A stretch of 37,141 nucleotides of DNA, from positions 1 to 37,141 of the forward strand of contig CALMEG010000299.1 in assembly GCA_937863185.1 (NCBI GenBank), given 5' to 3'. Origin of the DNA: an uncultured Paracoccaceae bacterium (lineage in GTDB: Bacteria > Pseudomonadota > Alphaproteobacteria > Rhodobacterales > Rhodobacteraceae). The notes beneath the pieces were generated by a model that was given only the letters and a program-made list of their open reading frames with translations, searched no databases and was not told the origin of the DNA. Below, one piece after another: positions 27,352 to 35,245 of the stretch (its first letter is position 1; each line of letters begins with the position of its first letter). Made by a program: the position numbers and the translations under genes.

Positions 27352-27993
27352 ATGCCCATGCCCATCACCGCCCGTACCGCCGCCATTGCCGCCACCGTCG
27401 TTGTTGCGGCAGGTCTGGCCGCAACCTGGTTTGCCACCCAAGGGGGCGACAAGGATATCTTCGCCCAATGCCGCAAGGGTGTCGTGGCCGGGGGCAGCGC
27501 CGCGATCGGCGGGCCCTTCACGCTTGTCTCGGAAACCGGGGAAACCGTGACGGACAAGGATGTAATCAAGGGCCCTTCGCTGCTTTACTTCGGCTATACC
27601 TATTGCCCCGATGTCTGCCCGCTTGACAGCATGCGCAACGCAGAAGCCACGATCCTTCTGGAAGAGCGCGGCTACGAGGTCACGCCGATCTTCATCTCGA
27701 TCGATTCCGAGCGTGACACGCCCGAACTTCTGACCGAGTTTACCGATGTGATGCATCCGCGCATGCTGGGCCTTTCCGGCACGGCCGAGCAGGTCAAGGC
27801 CGCAAGCCAAGCCTATCGCACCTATTACAAGGTGCAAAATCCGGGGGACCCCTACACGCTGATCGACCACTCGACCCAGACCTATCTGGTCTTTCCCGAG
27901 ACCGGCTTTGCCGAGTTCTTCAACCGCGACACCACGCCCGAGGAAATGGCCGACCGGGTGGCCTGTTTCGTGGATGCCGCAAAGCCGCGTTAA
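27352..27993 (+). CDS. senC: SCO1/SenC/PrrC copper-binding protein
   Basis: A 213-residue SCO-family protein with an N-terminal anchor (residues about 8-28) and a periplasmic thioredoxin-like domain. The copper ligands are visible: CPDVC (Cys85, Cys89) and His173 in IDHSTQTYLV. It delivers copper to cytochrome oxidase and, in Rhodobacter, influences RegB/PrrB signalling. ATG 27352 and ATG 27358 are both possible; AGGA lies just upstream and is better spaced for the second. It is divergent from regB and 79 bp before regA. Confidence 0.95.
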   Translation: MPMPITARTAAIAATVVVAAGLAATWFATQGGDKDIFAQCRKGVVAGGSAAIGGPFTLVSETGETVTDKDVIKGPSLLYFGYTYCPDVCPLDSMRNAEATILLEERGYEVTPIFISIDSERDTPELLTEFTDVMHPRMLGLSGTAEQVKAASQAYRTYYKVQNPGDPYTLIDHSTQTYLVFPETGFAEFFNRDTTPEEMADRVACFVDAAKPR

Positions 27994-28013
27994 GACCGGC
28001 CGGGACAGAGCGT

Positions 28014-28042
28014 TTGACCCGATAGGCATGTCACACTAGAAC
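28014..28042 (+). promoter_or_regulatory. Candidate sigma-70 promoter for regA
   Basis: TTGACC (28014-28019), a 17-base spacer, and TAGAAC (28037-28042) lie between senC and regA, placing a start site about 25 bases before the regA ATG. This would let regA be transcribed independently of senC. It is a motif match only. Confidence 0.42.
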
Positions 28043-28072
28043 GAATGCAATCAGGAACAGGCGGGAACAGAC

Positions 28073-28627
28073 ATGTCGGATGATGAGAACATCGAACTTG
28101 GGCCAGATCCCTCCCTGTTGCTGGTGGATGACGATGCTCCGTTTCTGATGCGCCTTGCGCGGGCGATGGAAAAGCGCGGCTTCAAGCCTGAAACGGCGGA
28201 GACCGTCGCCGCGGGCAAGGCCATCGCGCATGCCCGTCCGCCCGCCTATGCCGTGGTCGACCTGCGCCTTGAGGATGGCAATGGCCTCGATGTCGTCGAG
28301 GCGCTGCGCGAACGCCGTCCCGATGCCCGTATCGTGGTCCTGACGGGCTATGGCGCGATTGCGACGGCGGTGGCCGCGGTGAAGATCGGCGCCACCGACT
28401 ATCTGTCCAAGCCTGCCGACGCCAATGACATCACTAACGCGCTGCTGGCGCGGGGCGACAACCTTCCCCCGCCGCCCGAAAACCCGATGAGCGCGGATCG
28501 CGTCCGCTGGGAACATATCCAGCGCGTCTATGAGCTGTGCGACCGCAACGTCAGCGAAACCGCCCGCCGGTTGAACATGCATCGCCGCACGCTTCAGCGC
28601 ATCCTGGCCAAGCGCAGCCCGAGGTAA
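28073..28627 (+). CDS. regA: Response regulator RegA/PrrA
   Basis: A 184-residue, two-domain regulator. The receiver domain has the acidic pocket VDDD (residues 18-21), phosphoryl-accepting Asp63 in VVDLRLEDG, the Thr switch VLTGYG, and Lys in LSKPAD. A Pro-rich linker (NLPPPPENP) is typical of RegA. The C-terminal Fis-type helix-turn-helix (ETARRLNMHRRTLQRILAK) binds DNA. Phosphorylated by RegB, it activates or represses photosynthesis, cytochrome, CO2 and N2 fixation genes. Unlike R. capsulatus, no hvrA follows; a strong terminator lies 15 bases after the stop. Confidence 0.97.
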   Translation: MSDDENIELGPDPSLLLVDDDAPFLMRLARAMEKRGFKPETAETVAAGKAIAHARPPAYAVVDLRLEDGNGLDVVEALRERRPDARIVVLTGYGAIATAVAAVKIGATDYLSKPADANDITNALLARGDNLPPPPENPMSADRVRWEHIQRVYELCDRNVSETARRLNMHRRTLQRILAKRSPR

Positions 28628-28642
28628 CGGCGTTCCGGAATC

Positions 28643-28679
28643 AAAAAAGGGCCCCGCGCATCCTGCGGGGCCCTTTTCA
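28643..28679. terminator. Bidirectional intrinsic terminator between regA and DUF1328 gene
   Basis: A 9-bp stem GGGCCCCGC / GCGGGGCCC (7-base loop) is flanked by six A on the left and TTTT on the right, so it reads as a terminator on both strands. It separates the convergent regA and DUF1328 genes. Confidence 0.92.
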
Positions 28680-28698
28680 TGTCGTCATGGCGCTGCGG

Positions 28699-28872
28699 TC
28701 AGACCGGCGGCTTGCCGCGAACGGCGCGGGCGATCATTGCGACGACGAACAGGATCAGGAAGATCACGAACAGGATCTGTGCAATCCCTGCGGAAGCGCC
28801 GGCGATCCCGCCGAAGCCAAGAGCAGCTGCGATCAGTGCGATCACAAGAAACGTAAGGGCCCATCCAAGCAT
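28699..28872 (-). CDS. DUF1328 (UPF0391) small membrane protein
   Basis: A 57-residue protein, nearly all membrane: [25 protein letters not shown]-type N-terminal helix, then a second helix ([16 protein letters not shown]) and a short basic tail. These features match the YtjA/DUF1328 family, whose function is unknown. The ATG at 28872 follows a strong AAGGAG site. Upstream on its strand is a GGAAC-N17-CGTT promoter (28961-28936), which would start transcription about 55 bases before the gene. E. coli relatives are linked to stress and stationary phase. Confidence 0.92.
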   Translation of the reverse strand: MLGWALTFLVIALIAAALGFGGIAGASAGIAQILFVIFLILFVVAMIARAVRGKPPV

Positions 28873-28935
28873 GGTTTTCTCCTTCGGGTTCATTGGGTTC
28901 AGTGACGAACATGCGCATCGGCGCATCTGGTTGAA

Positions 28936-28961
28936 AACGCCGGCATACCGCAGCCGGTTCC
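28936..28961 (-). promoter_or_regulatory. EcfG-type (general stress) promoter for DUF1328 gene
   Basis: On the minus strand, GGAAC (28961-28957), 17 bases, CGTT (28939-28936). This is an exact match to the published alphaproteobacterial EcfG/SigT consensus. It is correctly placed before the DUF1328 start. Confidence 0.75.
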
Positions 28962-28995
28962 GGTCGGGGGCGGAAATTTATTTGCCCGAAATCAC

Positions 28996-29021
28996 GGAAC
29001 CGGGCGGCAGGTCCGTGCGTT
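28996..29021 (+). promoter_or_regulatory. EcfG-type (general stress) promoter for PLDc_N gene
   Basis: GGAAC (28996-29000), 17 bases, CGTT (29018-29021), 35 bp before the PLDc_N start. Exact consensus match, divergent from the DUF1328 promoter 34 bp away. Confidence 0.75.
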
Positions 29022-29056
29022 GACCGGCACTGGCCTGATCGGGAGATGGCACGAAA

Positions 29057-29260
29057 ATGGAGATGAACATGTTCGAGCTTACGGGATTTGGCGGCCTTGT
29101 GCTGCTGGCACTCGATATCTGGGCGCTGGTGTCGATCATCGGCTCTTCGCGGCCCACGGGTTCCAAGGTTCTATGGGCGCTGCTTGTGATTCTGCTGCCG
29201 CTTGTCGGTTTCCTGATCTGGCTGATCGCAGGCCCGCGCTCTGCCGTGCGCGGGGCCTGA
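29057..29260 (+). CDS. PLDc_N-domain small membrane protein
   Basis: 67 residues (63 if started at ATG 29069, which has the better-spaced GGAG site within the first codons). Two hydrophobic helices (about residues 12-28 and 38-59) surround SSRPTGSK; the second contains WALLVILLPLVGFLIWLIAGPR, the pattern of the phospholipase-D N-terminal domain (PLDc_N), here without any catalytic domain. Such stand-alone proteins are common, with unknown function. A terminator follows and an EcfG-type promoter precedes, so it is a single-gene unit. Confidence 0.88.
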   Translation: MEMNMFELTGFGGLVLLALDIWALVSIIGSSRPTGSKVLWALLVILLPLVGFLIWLIAGPRSAVRGA

Positions 29261-29296
29261 TGAACCTGCCTCTAAGGTGAAAACTGCCTCACTTTG

Positions 29297-29327
29297 CCCG
29301 CCCGCGCATTTGCCGGGCGGGTATTTT
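29297..29327 (+). terminator. Intrinsic terminator after PLDc_N gene
   Basis: An 8-bp stem CCCGCCCG / CGGGCGGG with a 9-base loop, followed by TATTTT. It lies 36 bases after the stop. Confidence 0.88.
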
Positions 29328-29344
29328 CGTTCCTGCTGCGACAA

Positions 29345-29369
29345 GGAACCTAATGCCGTCACCGGCGTT
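29345..29369 (+). promoter_or_regulatory. EcfG-type (general stress) promoter for holin-like/DUF3618 operon
   Basis: GGAAC (29345-29349), 16 bases, CGTT (29366-29369). It gives a leader of about 50 bases to the ATG at 29425. Third exact match within about 430 bp. Confidence 0.75.
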
Positions 29370-29424
29370 GAAACGTGATACGCTGCCAGTCTTCGCAACT
29401 GGCGGCGGACGGACGGAGAGAGAG

Positions 29425-29832
29425 ATGCAGGCATCGGAAGATACCGCAATCAAGGACGAGCCGATCGAGGCGCTGCTGATGCGGGCGCGGATGCAGGGCC
29501 GGGCCGTGCTGGAGGATCAACGCGCGCTGTTACGGGCCGAGGCGCAGATGCGCGCCGGGGCGCTGCAAAAGGGCCTGTTTCTGGGCGCCATCGCGCTTTG
29601 CCTTGGCATCGTCGCGCTGAACGCGCTTGGTGCGGCGCTTGTGGTGCTTGTGATGCGGGCGGGCCTGCCGCTTGGACCCGCGGTGCTGCTGGTCGGGCTG
29701 GCGGGGTTCGTTGCTGCCGTCCTTGCAGCGCAATTCGCCGCGAAATCGGCGATGCAGGCACTGAACACGCCCAGCCCCAGTCTCTCGGCGCTGTCCACTC
29801 ATGCGAAGACCATCAAGGAGACCTTGAGATGA
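29425..29832 (+). CDS. Holin-superfamily-III (YqjE-like) membrane protein
   Basis: 135 residues. An N-terminal amphipathic/charged helix (residues 12-48, IEALLMRARMQGRAVLEDQ) is followed by two transmembrane segments (about 50-77 and 82-105) and a short Ser-rich tail. The pattern fits the Phage_holin_3_6/YqjE family; despite the name, chromosomal members are not lysis proteins. The ATG at 29425 follows GGACGGAGAG. Its stop overlaps the next start (ATGA). The EcfG-type promoter upstream suggests general-stress control. Confidence 0.85.
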   Translation: MQASEDTAIKDEPIEALLMRARMQGRAVLEDQRALLRAEAQMRAGALQKGLFLGAIALCLGIVALNALGAALVVLVMRAGLPLGPAVLLVGLAGFVAAVLAAQFAAKSAMQALNTPSPSLSALSTHAKTIKETLR

Positions 29833-30626
29833 GCAAGAAATCCGACGTGAACGATATCGAGGACCGCCTGTCCGACGATCGCGCGGCCCTGGGCGAGACC
29901 TTGGCCGAGATCCTTGCGCGGGTCGGGCCGGCATTCGCGCTGGAATACGGCGTGGCGCATCTGCGCGACAATGCCGATGTCTATGCGCGGCGCGCGGGGC
30001 AAACGGTGATGAAGAACCCATTGGCATTCGCGCTGATGGGGGCGGGCCTGGCCTGGATGCTTCTGGGCAATCGCGACCCGGCTGCCTCTGACACCGCGCG
30101 CCGGAAACTGCACGAGGCGGCCGAGGATCTTTCGGACGAGGTGGATGCGGTGGCCGACCGCTGGGCGAAACGCCTCGACAAGCTGCGCCGCAGCGCTTCC
30201 GAGCAGATTTCGCGGATCGAGGCCGAAGCCGCCAAGGGGCTGGAGGATGCGCGCGATTTCACGACTGAGAAAGCCTCTGTTCTTGCGGAATTCGCCGAAG
30301 GCGTGAAATCCGAACTGGCCGGGGGGCTGGCCGATCTTTCCGCCGAGGCGCGCCGCAAGACCATCGCCGCGCGCGAAGCGGCCTATGCCGCGCGCCTCAA
30401 TGCCGAGGCCGCCGCGAAAGCCGCGGGCCAGCAGACCGCGCGCTTCGTGCAGGACCATCCGCTTGTCACCGCGGCGCTTGGCATCGGGCTTGGCGTGGCG
30501 ATCGCCGCCGCCGTGCGGAGCCGCCCGGAAAAGCCGGTGCCGGGGGGCGATCTTGGCCAGAAGCTTGCCGATATCCTGTCGGGCGAGGCAGAGGCCGCGC
30601 TGCGCAAGCTGGGCACGCGGCATTAG
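29829..30626 (+). CDS. DUF3618-domain membrane protein (YqjD/ElaB-like layout)
   Basis: 265 residues. The N-terminal DUF3618 part (DIEDRLSDDRAALGETLAEI) leads to a first membrane helix (about 63-80). A long Ala/Glu/Lys/Arg-rich helical stretch (84-205) looks coiled coil. A C-terminal helix with QDHPLVTAALGIGLGVAIAA (209-228) resembles the Gly-rich anchor of DUF883 proteins YqjD/ElaB. In E. coli, YqjD is paired with holin-like YqjE, is RpoS-dependent and tethers ribosomes to the membrane. The same partner and a general-stress promoter here suggest a comparable role, which is inference. Confidence 0.85.
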   Translation: MSKKSDVNDIEDRLSDDRAALGETLAEILARVGPAFALEYGVAHLRDNADVYARRAGQTVMKNPLAFALMGAGLAWMLLGNRDPAASDTARRKLHEAAEDLSDEVDAVADRWAKRLDKLRRSASEQISRIEAEAAKGLEDARDFTTEKASVLAEFAEGVKSELAGGLADLSAEARRKTIAAREAAYAARLNAEAAAKAAGQQTARFVQDHPLVTAALGIGLGVAIAAAVRSRPEKPVPGGDLGQKLADILSGEAEAALRKLGTRH

Positions 30627-30652
30627 GAAATGCCGCGCATCCGCAATGAGGA

Positions 30653-30686
30653 AAGGGCGTGGCTTTCGGCCACGCCCTTCGTGTTT
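30653..30686 (+). terminator. Intrinsic terminator after DUF3618 gene
   Basis: A 9-bp stem GGGCGTGGC / GCCACGCCC with a 5-base loop, followed by TTCGTGTTTTT. It separates the operon from the convergent gltB. Confidence 0.88.
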
Positions 30687-30705
30687 TTAGCCGTCCTGCC
30701 CGCGC

Positions 30706-33700
30706 CTATTCGGCAGGAAGGGCCTGGGCCTCTTCGCTCAGCGGGTGGGGCAGGTGGACCAGCATTTCCCTGGGGCAGACCTGCAGGAAGTTGGCGCGCT
30801 CTGCCTCCCAGTTTTGCAGGATCTCATGGCCCTTCTTGCTGCCGGTCTCCTGCACATGGCGCTCGACCAGCCCCCTGAGCTGGGCTTCCCAGTGCGGATG
30901 CGTCACCGCGCAGGTCACAAGGCTTTCGAGGTTCATGTAATCCTCGGCCACCCCGTCGGGATCGTAAAGATAGGCCATCCCGCCGGTCATGCCCGCGCCG
31001 AAATTCGCGCCGATCCGGCCAAGGATCACCGCAACGCCGCCGGTCATGTATTCGCAGCCGTTCGAGCCGCAGCCCTCGACCACCACCGACGCGCCCGAGT
31101 TGCGCACCGCAAAGCGTTCGCCCGCGCGCCCGGCTGCGAACAGATGGCCATCCGTCGCCCCGTAAAGCACCGTGTTGCCGATGATGGTGTTCTCCGACGC
31201 CATCAGGGGCGAGATCATCGGCGGGCGCACGACGATGGTGCCCCCCGAAAGCCCCTTGCCCACATAGTCGTTGGCATCGCCCGACACCTCGATCTTCAGC
31301 CCCGGCGCGGCGAAGGCGCCAAGCGATTGCCCGCACGACCCCGTCAGCTTGACCGTCAGGTGATCGGGTTGCAGCGCGTTGCGCATCCCGAAGTTCTTGA
31401 CGATATGGCTGGACGCGCGCGTGCCGATCGTGCGGTGGGTGTTGCGCACGGCGTAGGAGAGCTGCATCTTCTCGCCATCCTCGAAGAAGCGGTGGCCGTC
31501 CTTGATGATCTCGGCATCCAGCGTGTCGGGCACGAAGTTGCGCGGCTTGGAACGGTCGTAGACGATCTTGTCCCAGCCATCGACGGTGATCAGCAGCGGG
31601 TTGAGGTCCAGGTCGTCCAGATGCGCCGAACCGCGGCTGACCTGGGTCAGCAGGTCGGCCCGCCCGATCACCTCGTCAAGCGAGCGTGCCCCGATCGAGG
31701 CGAGGATCTCGCGCACTTCCTGGGCATAGAAGGTGATGAGGTTCACCACCTTGTCGGCCGTTCCGGTGAACTTGGCGCGCAGCGCGGGGTCTTGGGTGCA
31801 CACGCCCACCGGGCAGGTGTTCGACTGGCACTGACGCACCATGATGCAGCCCATCGCAATCAGCGCGGCGGTGCCGATGCCGTATTCCTCGGCCCCCATC
31901 ATGGCGGCCATCACGATGTCGCGCCCGGTCCGCAGGCCGCCATCGGTGCGCAGCGTCACCCGCTCGCGCAGGTTGTTCATCGCCAGAACCTGATGCGCCT
32001 CGGTCAGGCCCATTTCCCACGGAAGACCGGCATATTTGATCGAGGTCGCGGGGCTGGCCCCGGTGCCGCCGTTGTGGCCCGAGATCAGGATCACGTCGGC
32101 CTTGGCCTTGGCCACACCGGCCGCGATCGTGCCCACGCCCGAGGACGCGACCAGCTTCACCGTCACCTTGGCGCGCGGGTTGATCTGCTTGAGGTCGTAG
32201 ATCAGCTGCGCGAGGTCTTCGATACTGTAGATGTCGTGGTGCGGCGGCGGCGAGATCAGCGTCACCCCCTTGGTCGAGTGCCGCAGGCGCGCGATCAGGT
32301 CGGTGACCTTCATCCCCGGAAGCTGGCCGCCCTCGCCGGGTTTGGCGCCCTGGGCGACCTTGATTTCCAGCTCTTCGCAGTGGTTGAGGTATTCGGCGGT
32401 CACGCCGAAACGCCCCGAAGCCACCTGCTTGATCTTGGCCGAGGGGTTGTCGCCATTCGGCTCGGGCACGAAATGCGCCGGGTCCTCGCCGCCCTCGCCC
32501 GAGTCGGATTTCGCACCGATGCGGTTCATCGCCACGTTCAGCAGCTTGTGCGCCTCGGGCGACAGCGCCCCCAGCGACATGCCCGGCGTGACAAAGCGTT
32601 TGCGGATCGAGGTGATCGACTCGACCTCTTCGATCGGCACCGGCTTGCCCAGCGTCTTGATGTCCAGAAGGTCACGGATATGGATCGGCGGATTGGCCCG
32701 CATCGCGGCCGAATACTGCTTCCACAGATCGTAGGAGGCGCGGTCGCAGGCCGATTGCAGCATGTGCATCGTCTGCGCTTCCCAGGCGTGCTTTTCGCCC
32801 GTGCGGCGTGCCTTGTAGAAGCCGCCGATCGGCAGCACGTCCTGCCCGCCCTTCCAGCCCCGGGCATGCGTATCGACCAGCTTGTGCTGGATGCCGTGCA
32901 GGCCGATCCCCGAAATGCGGCTGTGCATGCCGGGGAAATACTCGGCCACCATGGCACGCGAGAGGCCGACGGCCTCGAAGTTCAGCCCGCCGCGATAGGA
33001 CGAGATCACCGAGATCCCCATCTTGGCCATGATCTTCAGCAGCCCCGCGTCGATGGCGTCGCGGTAGCGGCGCATCGCGTCGATCAGCTGGCCCTCCAGA
33101 AGGCCGCGCTCGATCCGGTCCGCGATGCTGTCCTGTGCGAGATAGGCGTTCACCGTCGTCGCGCCGCAGCCGATCAGCACCGCGAAGTAATGCGCGTCGA
33201 TACATTCGGCCGAACGGACATTGACCGAGGTGAAGGTGCGCAGCCCCTTCTTCGTCAGCCAGCTATGCACCGCCGAGGTCGCAAGGATCATCGGCATCGC
33301 CACCCGCTCGGGGCTTTGGTGTTCATCCGTCAGCACGATATGCGCCGCACCCGAACGCACGGCATCCTCGGCCTCGGCGCGGATGCGTGCGAGCCCGTCG
33401 CGCAAGGCGTCCTGATCGGCCTCGGCGGCGAAGGTGCAGTCGATGATCGTGACCGCATCGCCGAACTGGCGCAGCATCCGGGCATATTCCTCATTCGCGA
33501 TGAACGGGCTTTCAAGGATCAGGATCTCGGCCTGAGAGCTGTCTTCGTCCAGCACGTTCTTGAGGTTGCCGAAGCGCGTCTTAAGGCTCATCACGCGGCT
33601 TTCGCGCAGGCTGTCGATCGGCGGGTTGGTGACCTGGCTGAAGTTCTGGCGGAAGAAATGGCTCAGTGGGCGATACTGCTTGGACAGCACCGCGGGCGGC

Positions 33701-35244
33701 GTATCGTCGCCCATCGAGGCGATCGCCTCCTTGCCGTCCTCGGCCATCGGCGCAAGGATCTGTTCCAGCTCTTCGACGCTGTAACCGGCGGCAATCTGGC
33801 GCTTGCGCAGTTCGGCGCCCGAGAATTGCGCCTTTTCGGGAACGTCGCGCATGATCGCGTTCAGATCCACCACCTTCTCGACCCATTCGCCGAAGGGCTG
33901 GCTATGGGCCAGACGGTCCTTGATCTCGGTATCGTGGTAAAGTTTGTGCTCGCGCATATCCACGGCGATCATCTGCCCCGGTCCAAGCGCGCCCTTTTCG
34001 CGCACGTTGGATTCGTCCACCGGAACCATGCCCACCTCGGACCCCGCGATCAGCAGCCCGTCGCCGGTGACGACATAGCGCATCGGGCGCAGGCCGTTGC
34101 GGTCAAGCCCGCCGCAGACCCAGCGGCCATCGGTCATGGCAAGGGCGGCCGGGCCGTCCCAGGGTTCGATCACCGCGTTGCAATAGGCATACATGTCCTG
34201 CCAGGCCTGCGGCATGTCGGTCGTGGCCTTGGACCAGGCCTCGGGCACCAGCATCGTCTTGGTCATCGGCGCCGAACGGCCCGAGCGCACCATCACCTCG
34301 AACACCGCGTCCAGCGCGCCCGAATCCGATGCGCCCACCGGGATGATCGGCTTGATATCCTCGGCCATCTCGCCGAAGGCCGACGAGGCCATGCGGATCT
34401 CGTGGCTTTTCATCCAGTTGGTGTTGCCCTTCAGGGTGTTGATCTCGCCGTTATGGGCAAGCATGCGGAAGGGCTGGGCCAGCCACCATTGCGGGAAGGT
34501 GTTGGTGGAATAGCGCTGGTGATAGATGGCGAAGGCCGATTCGAAACGCTCGTCCATCAGGTCTGGGTAGAAGACGGCAACCTGTTCGGCCAGCATCATG
34601 CCCTTGTAGATGATCGACCGGCAGGAGAGAGAGCACAGGTAGAGCCCTGCGATCTGCGCGGCGATGGCGGCCTTCTCGATCCGGCGGCGGATGATGTAAA
34701 GCTCGCGCTCGAACTGTTCCTCGTCGATGTCCTTTTCGCAGCGGATCAGGATCTGCTCGATCTCGGGGCGGGTGGCATTGGCCTTTTCGCCCAGCACTTC
34801 GGTATTCACCGGAACGTGGCGCCAGCTATAGATGTAGTGGCCCATGCGCAGCACTTCGGTTTCCACGATCGTGCGGCACCGCTCTTGCGCGCCGAAATCG
34901 GTGCGCGGCAGAAAGACCTGACCCACGGCGATGCGCTTTTGCATGTCGGGCTCGTGCCCGGTGCGGCGCACCTGGTCGTAGAAGAAGGGCACCGGGATCT
35001 GAAGGTGGATGCCCGCGCCGTCGCCGGTCTTGCCATCGGCATCCACCGCGCCACGGTGCCAGACGGCGCGCAGTGCGCCGATGCCGTTGTCCACGACCTT
35101 GCGGCTGGCCTTGCCGTCGATCGACACCACAAGCCCAACCCCGCAAGAGGCATGTTCGTCATCGGCCCGGTAAAGGCTGTTCTCCGCCATCCACTTGCGC
35201 TTGGCTTCCTCGGCGGCAACCCAGGTTTCATCATATTTGGTCAT
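30706..35244 (-). CDS. gltB: Glutamate synthase (NADPH) large subunit
   Basis: A 1512-residue enzyme of full family length. The propeptide ends before Cys34 (ASCGVGLVV), the N-terminal nucleophile of the class II glutamine amidotransferase. The FMN-binding synthase domain contains SGEGGEDPAHF, LISPPPHHDIYSIEDL and SGHNGGTGASP. The [3Fe-4S] cluster cysteines lie near residues 1134-1146 (CQSNTCPVGVC with one Cys before). The C-terminal GXGXG beta-helix follows (GGTIVVRPP, GCGSNGCEYMTGG). It makes two glutamates from glutamine and 2-oxoglutarate with electrons from GltD. A strong AGGAGG ribosome site sits inside the end of the preceding hydrolase gene, one base from which gltB is separated. Confidence 0.98.
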   Translation of the reverse strand: MTKYDETWVAAEEAKRKWMAENSLYRADDEHASCGVGLVVSIDGKASRKVVDNGIGALRAVWHRGAVDADGKTGDGAGIHLQIPVPFFYDQVRRTGHEPDMQKRIAVGQVFLPRTDFGAQERCRTIVETEVLRMGHYIYSWRHVPVNTEVLGEKANATRPEIEQILIRCEKDIDEEQFERELYIIRRRIEKAAIAAQIAGLYLCSLSCRSIIYKGMMLAEQVAVFYPDLMDERFESAFAIYHQRYSTNTFPQWWLAQPFRMLAHNGEINTLKGNTNWMKSHEIRMASSAFGEMAEDIKPIIPVGASDSGALDAVFEVMVRSGRSAPMTKTMLVPEAWSKATTDMPQAWQDMYAYCNAVIEPWDGPAALAMTDGRWVCGGLDRNGLRPMRYVVTGDGLLIAGSEVGMVPVDESNVREKGALGPGQMIAVDMREHKLYHDTEIKDRLAHSQPFGEWVEKVVDLNAIMRDVPEKAQFSGAELRKRQIAAGYSVEELEQILAPMAEDGKEAIASMGDDTPPAVLSKQYRPLSHFFRQNFSQVTNPPIDSLRESRVMSLKTRFGNLKNVLDEDSSQAEILILESPFIANEEYARMLRQFGDAVTIIDCTFAAEADQDALRDGLARIRAEAEDAVRSGAAHIVLTDEHQSPERVAMPMILATSAVHSWLTKKGLRTFTSVNVRSAECIDAHYFAVLIGCGATTVNAYLAQDSIADRIERGLLEGQLIDAMRRYRDAIDAGLLKIMAKMGISVISSYRGGLNFEAVGLSRAMVAEYFPGMHSRISGIGLHGIQHKLVDTHARGWKGGQDVLPIGGFYKARRTGEKHAWEAQTMHMLQSACDRASYDLWKQYSAAMRANPPIHIRDLLDIKTLGKPVPIEEVESITSIRKRFVTPGMSLGALSPEAHKLLNVAMNRIGAKSDSGEGGEDPAHFVPEPNGDNPSAKIKQVASGRFGVTAEYLNHCEELEIKVAQGAKPGEGGQLPGMKVTDLIARLRHSTKGVTLISPPPHHDIYSIEDLAQLIYDLKQINPRAKVTVKLVASSGVGTIAAGVAKAKADVILISGHNGGTGASPATSIKYAGLPWEMGLTEAHQVLAMNNLRERVTLRTDGGLRTGRDIVMAAMMGAEEYGIGTAALIAMGCIMVRQCQSNTCPVGVCTQDPALRAKFTGTADKVVNLITFYAQEVREILASIGARSLDEVIGRADLLTQVSRGSAHLDDLDLNPLLITVDGWDKIVYDRSKPRNFVPDTLDAEIIKDGHRFFEDGEKMQLSYAVRNTHRTIGTRASSHIVKNFGMRNALQPDHLTVKLTGSCGQSLGAFAAPGLKIEVSGDANDYVGKGLSGGTIVVRPPMISPLMASENTIIGNTVLYGATDGHLFAAGRAGERFAVRNSGASVVVEGCGSNGCEYMTGGVAVILGRIGANFGAGMTGGMAYLYDPDGVAEDYMNLESLVTCAVTHPHWEAQLRGLVERHVQETGSKKGHEILQNWEAERANFLQVCPREMLVHLPHPLSEEAQALPAE

Positions 35245-35245
35245 G

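Noticed and set aside
29425-30626. Prophage remnant, because of the holin-like protein
   Set aside because: No endolysin, integrase, tail or capsid genes are nearby; the holin-III/YqjE family is common on chromosomes, and the promoter fits a stress gene.
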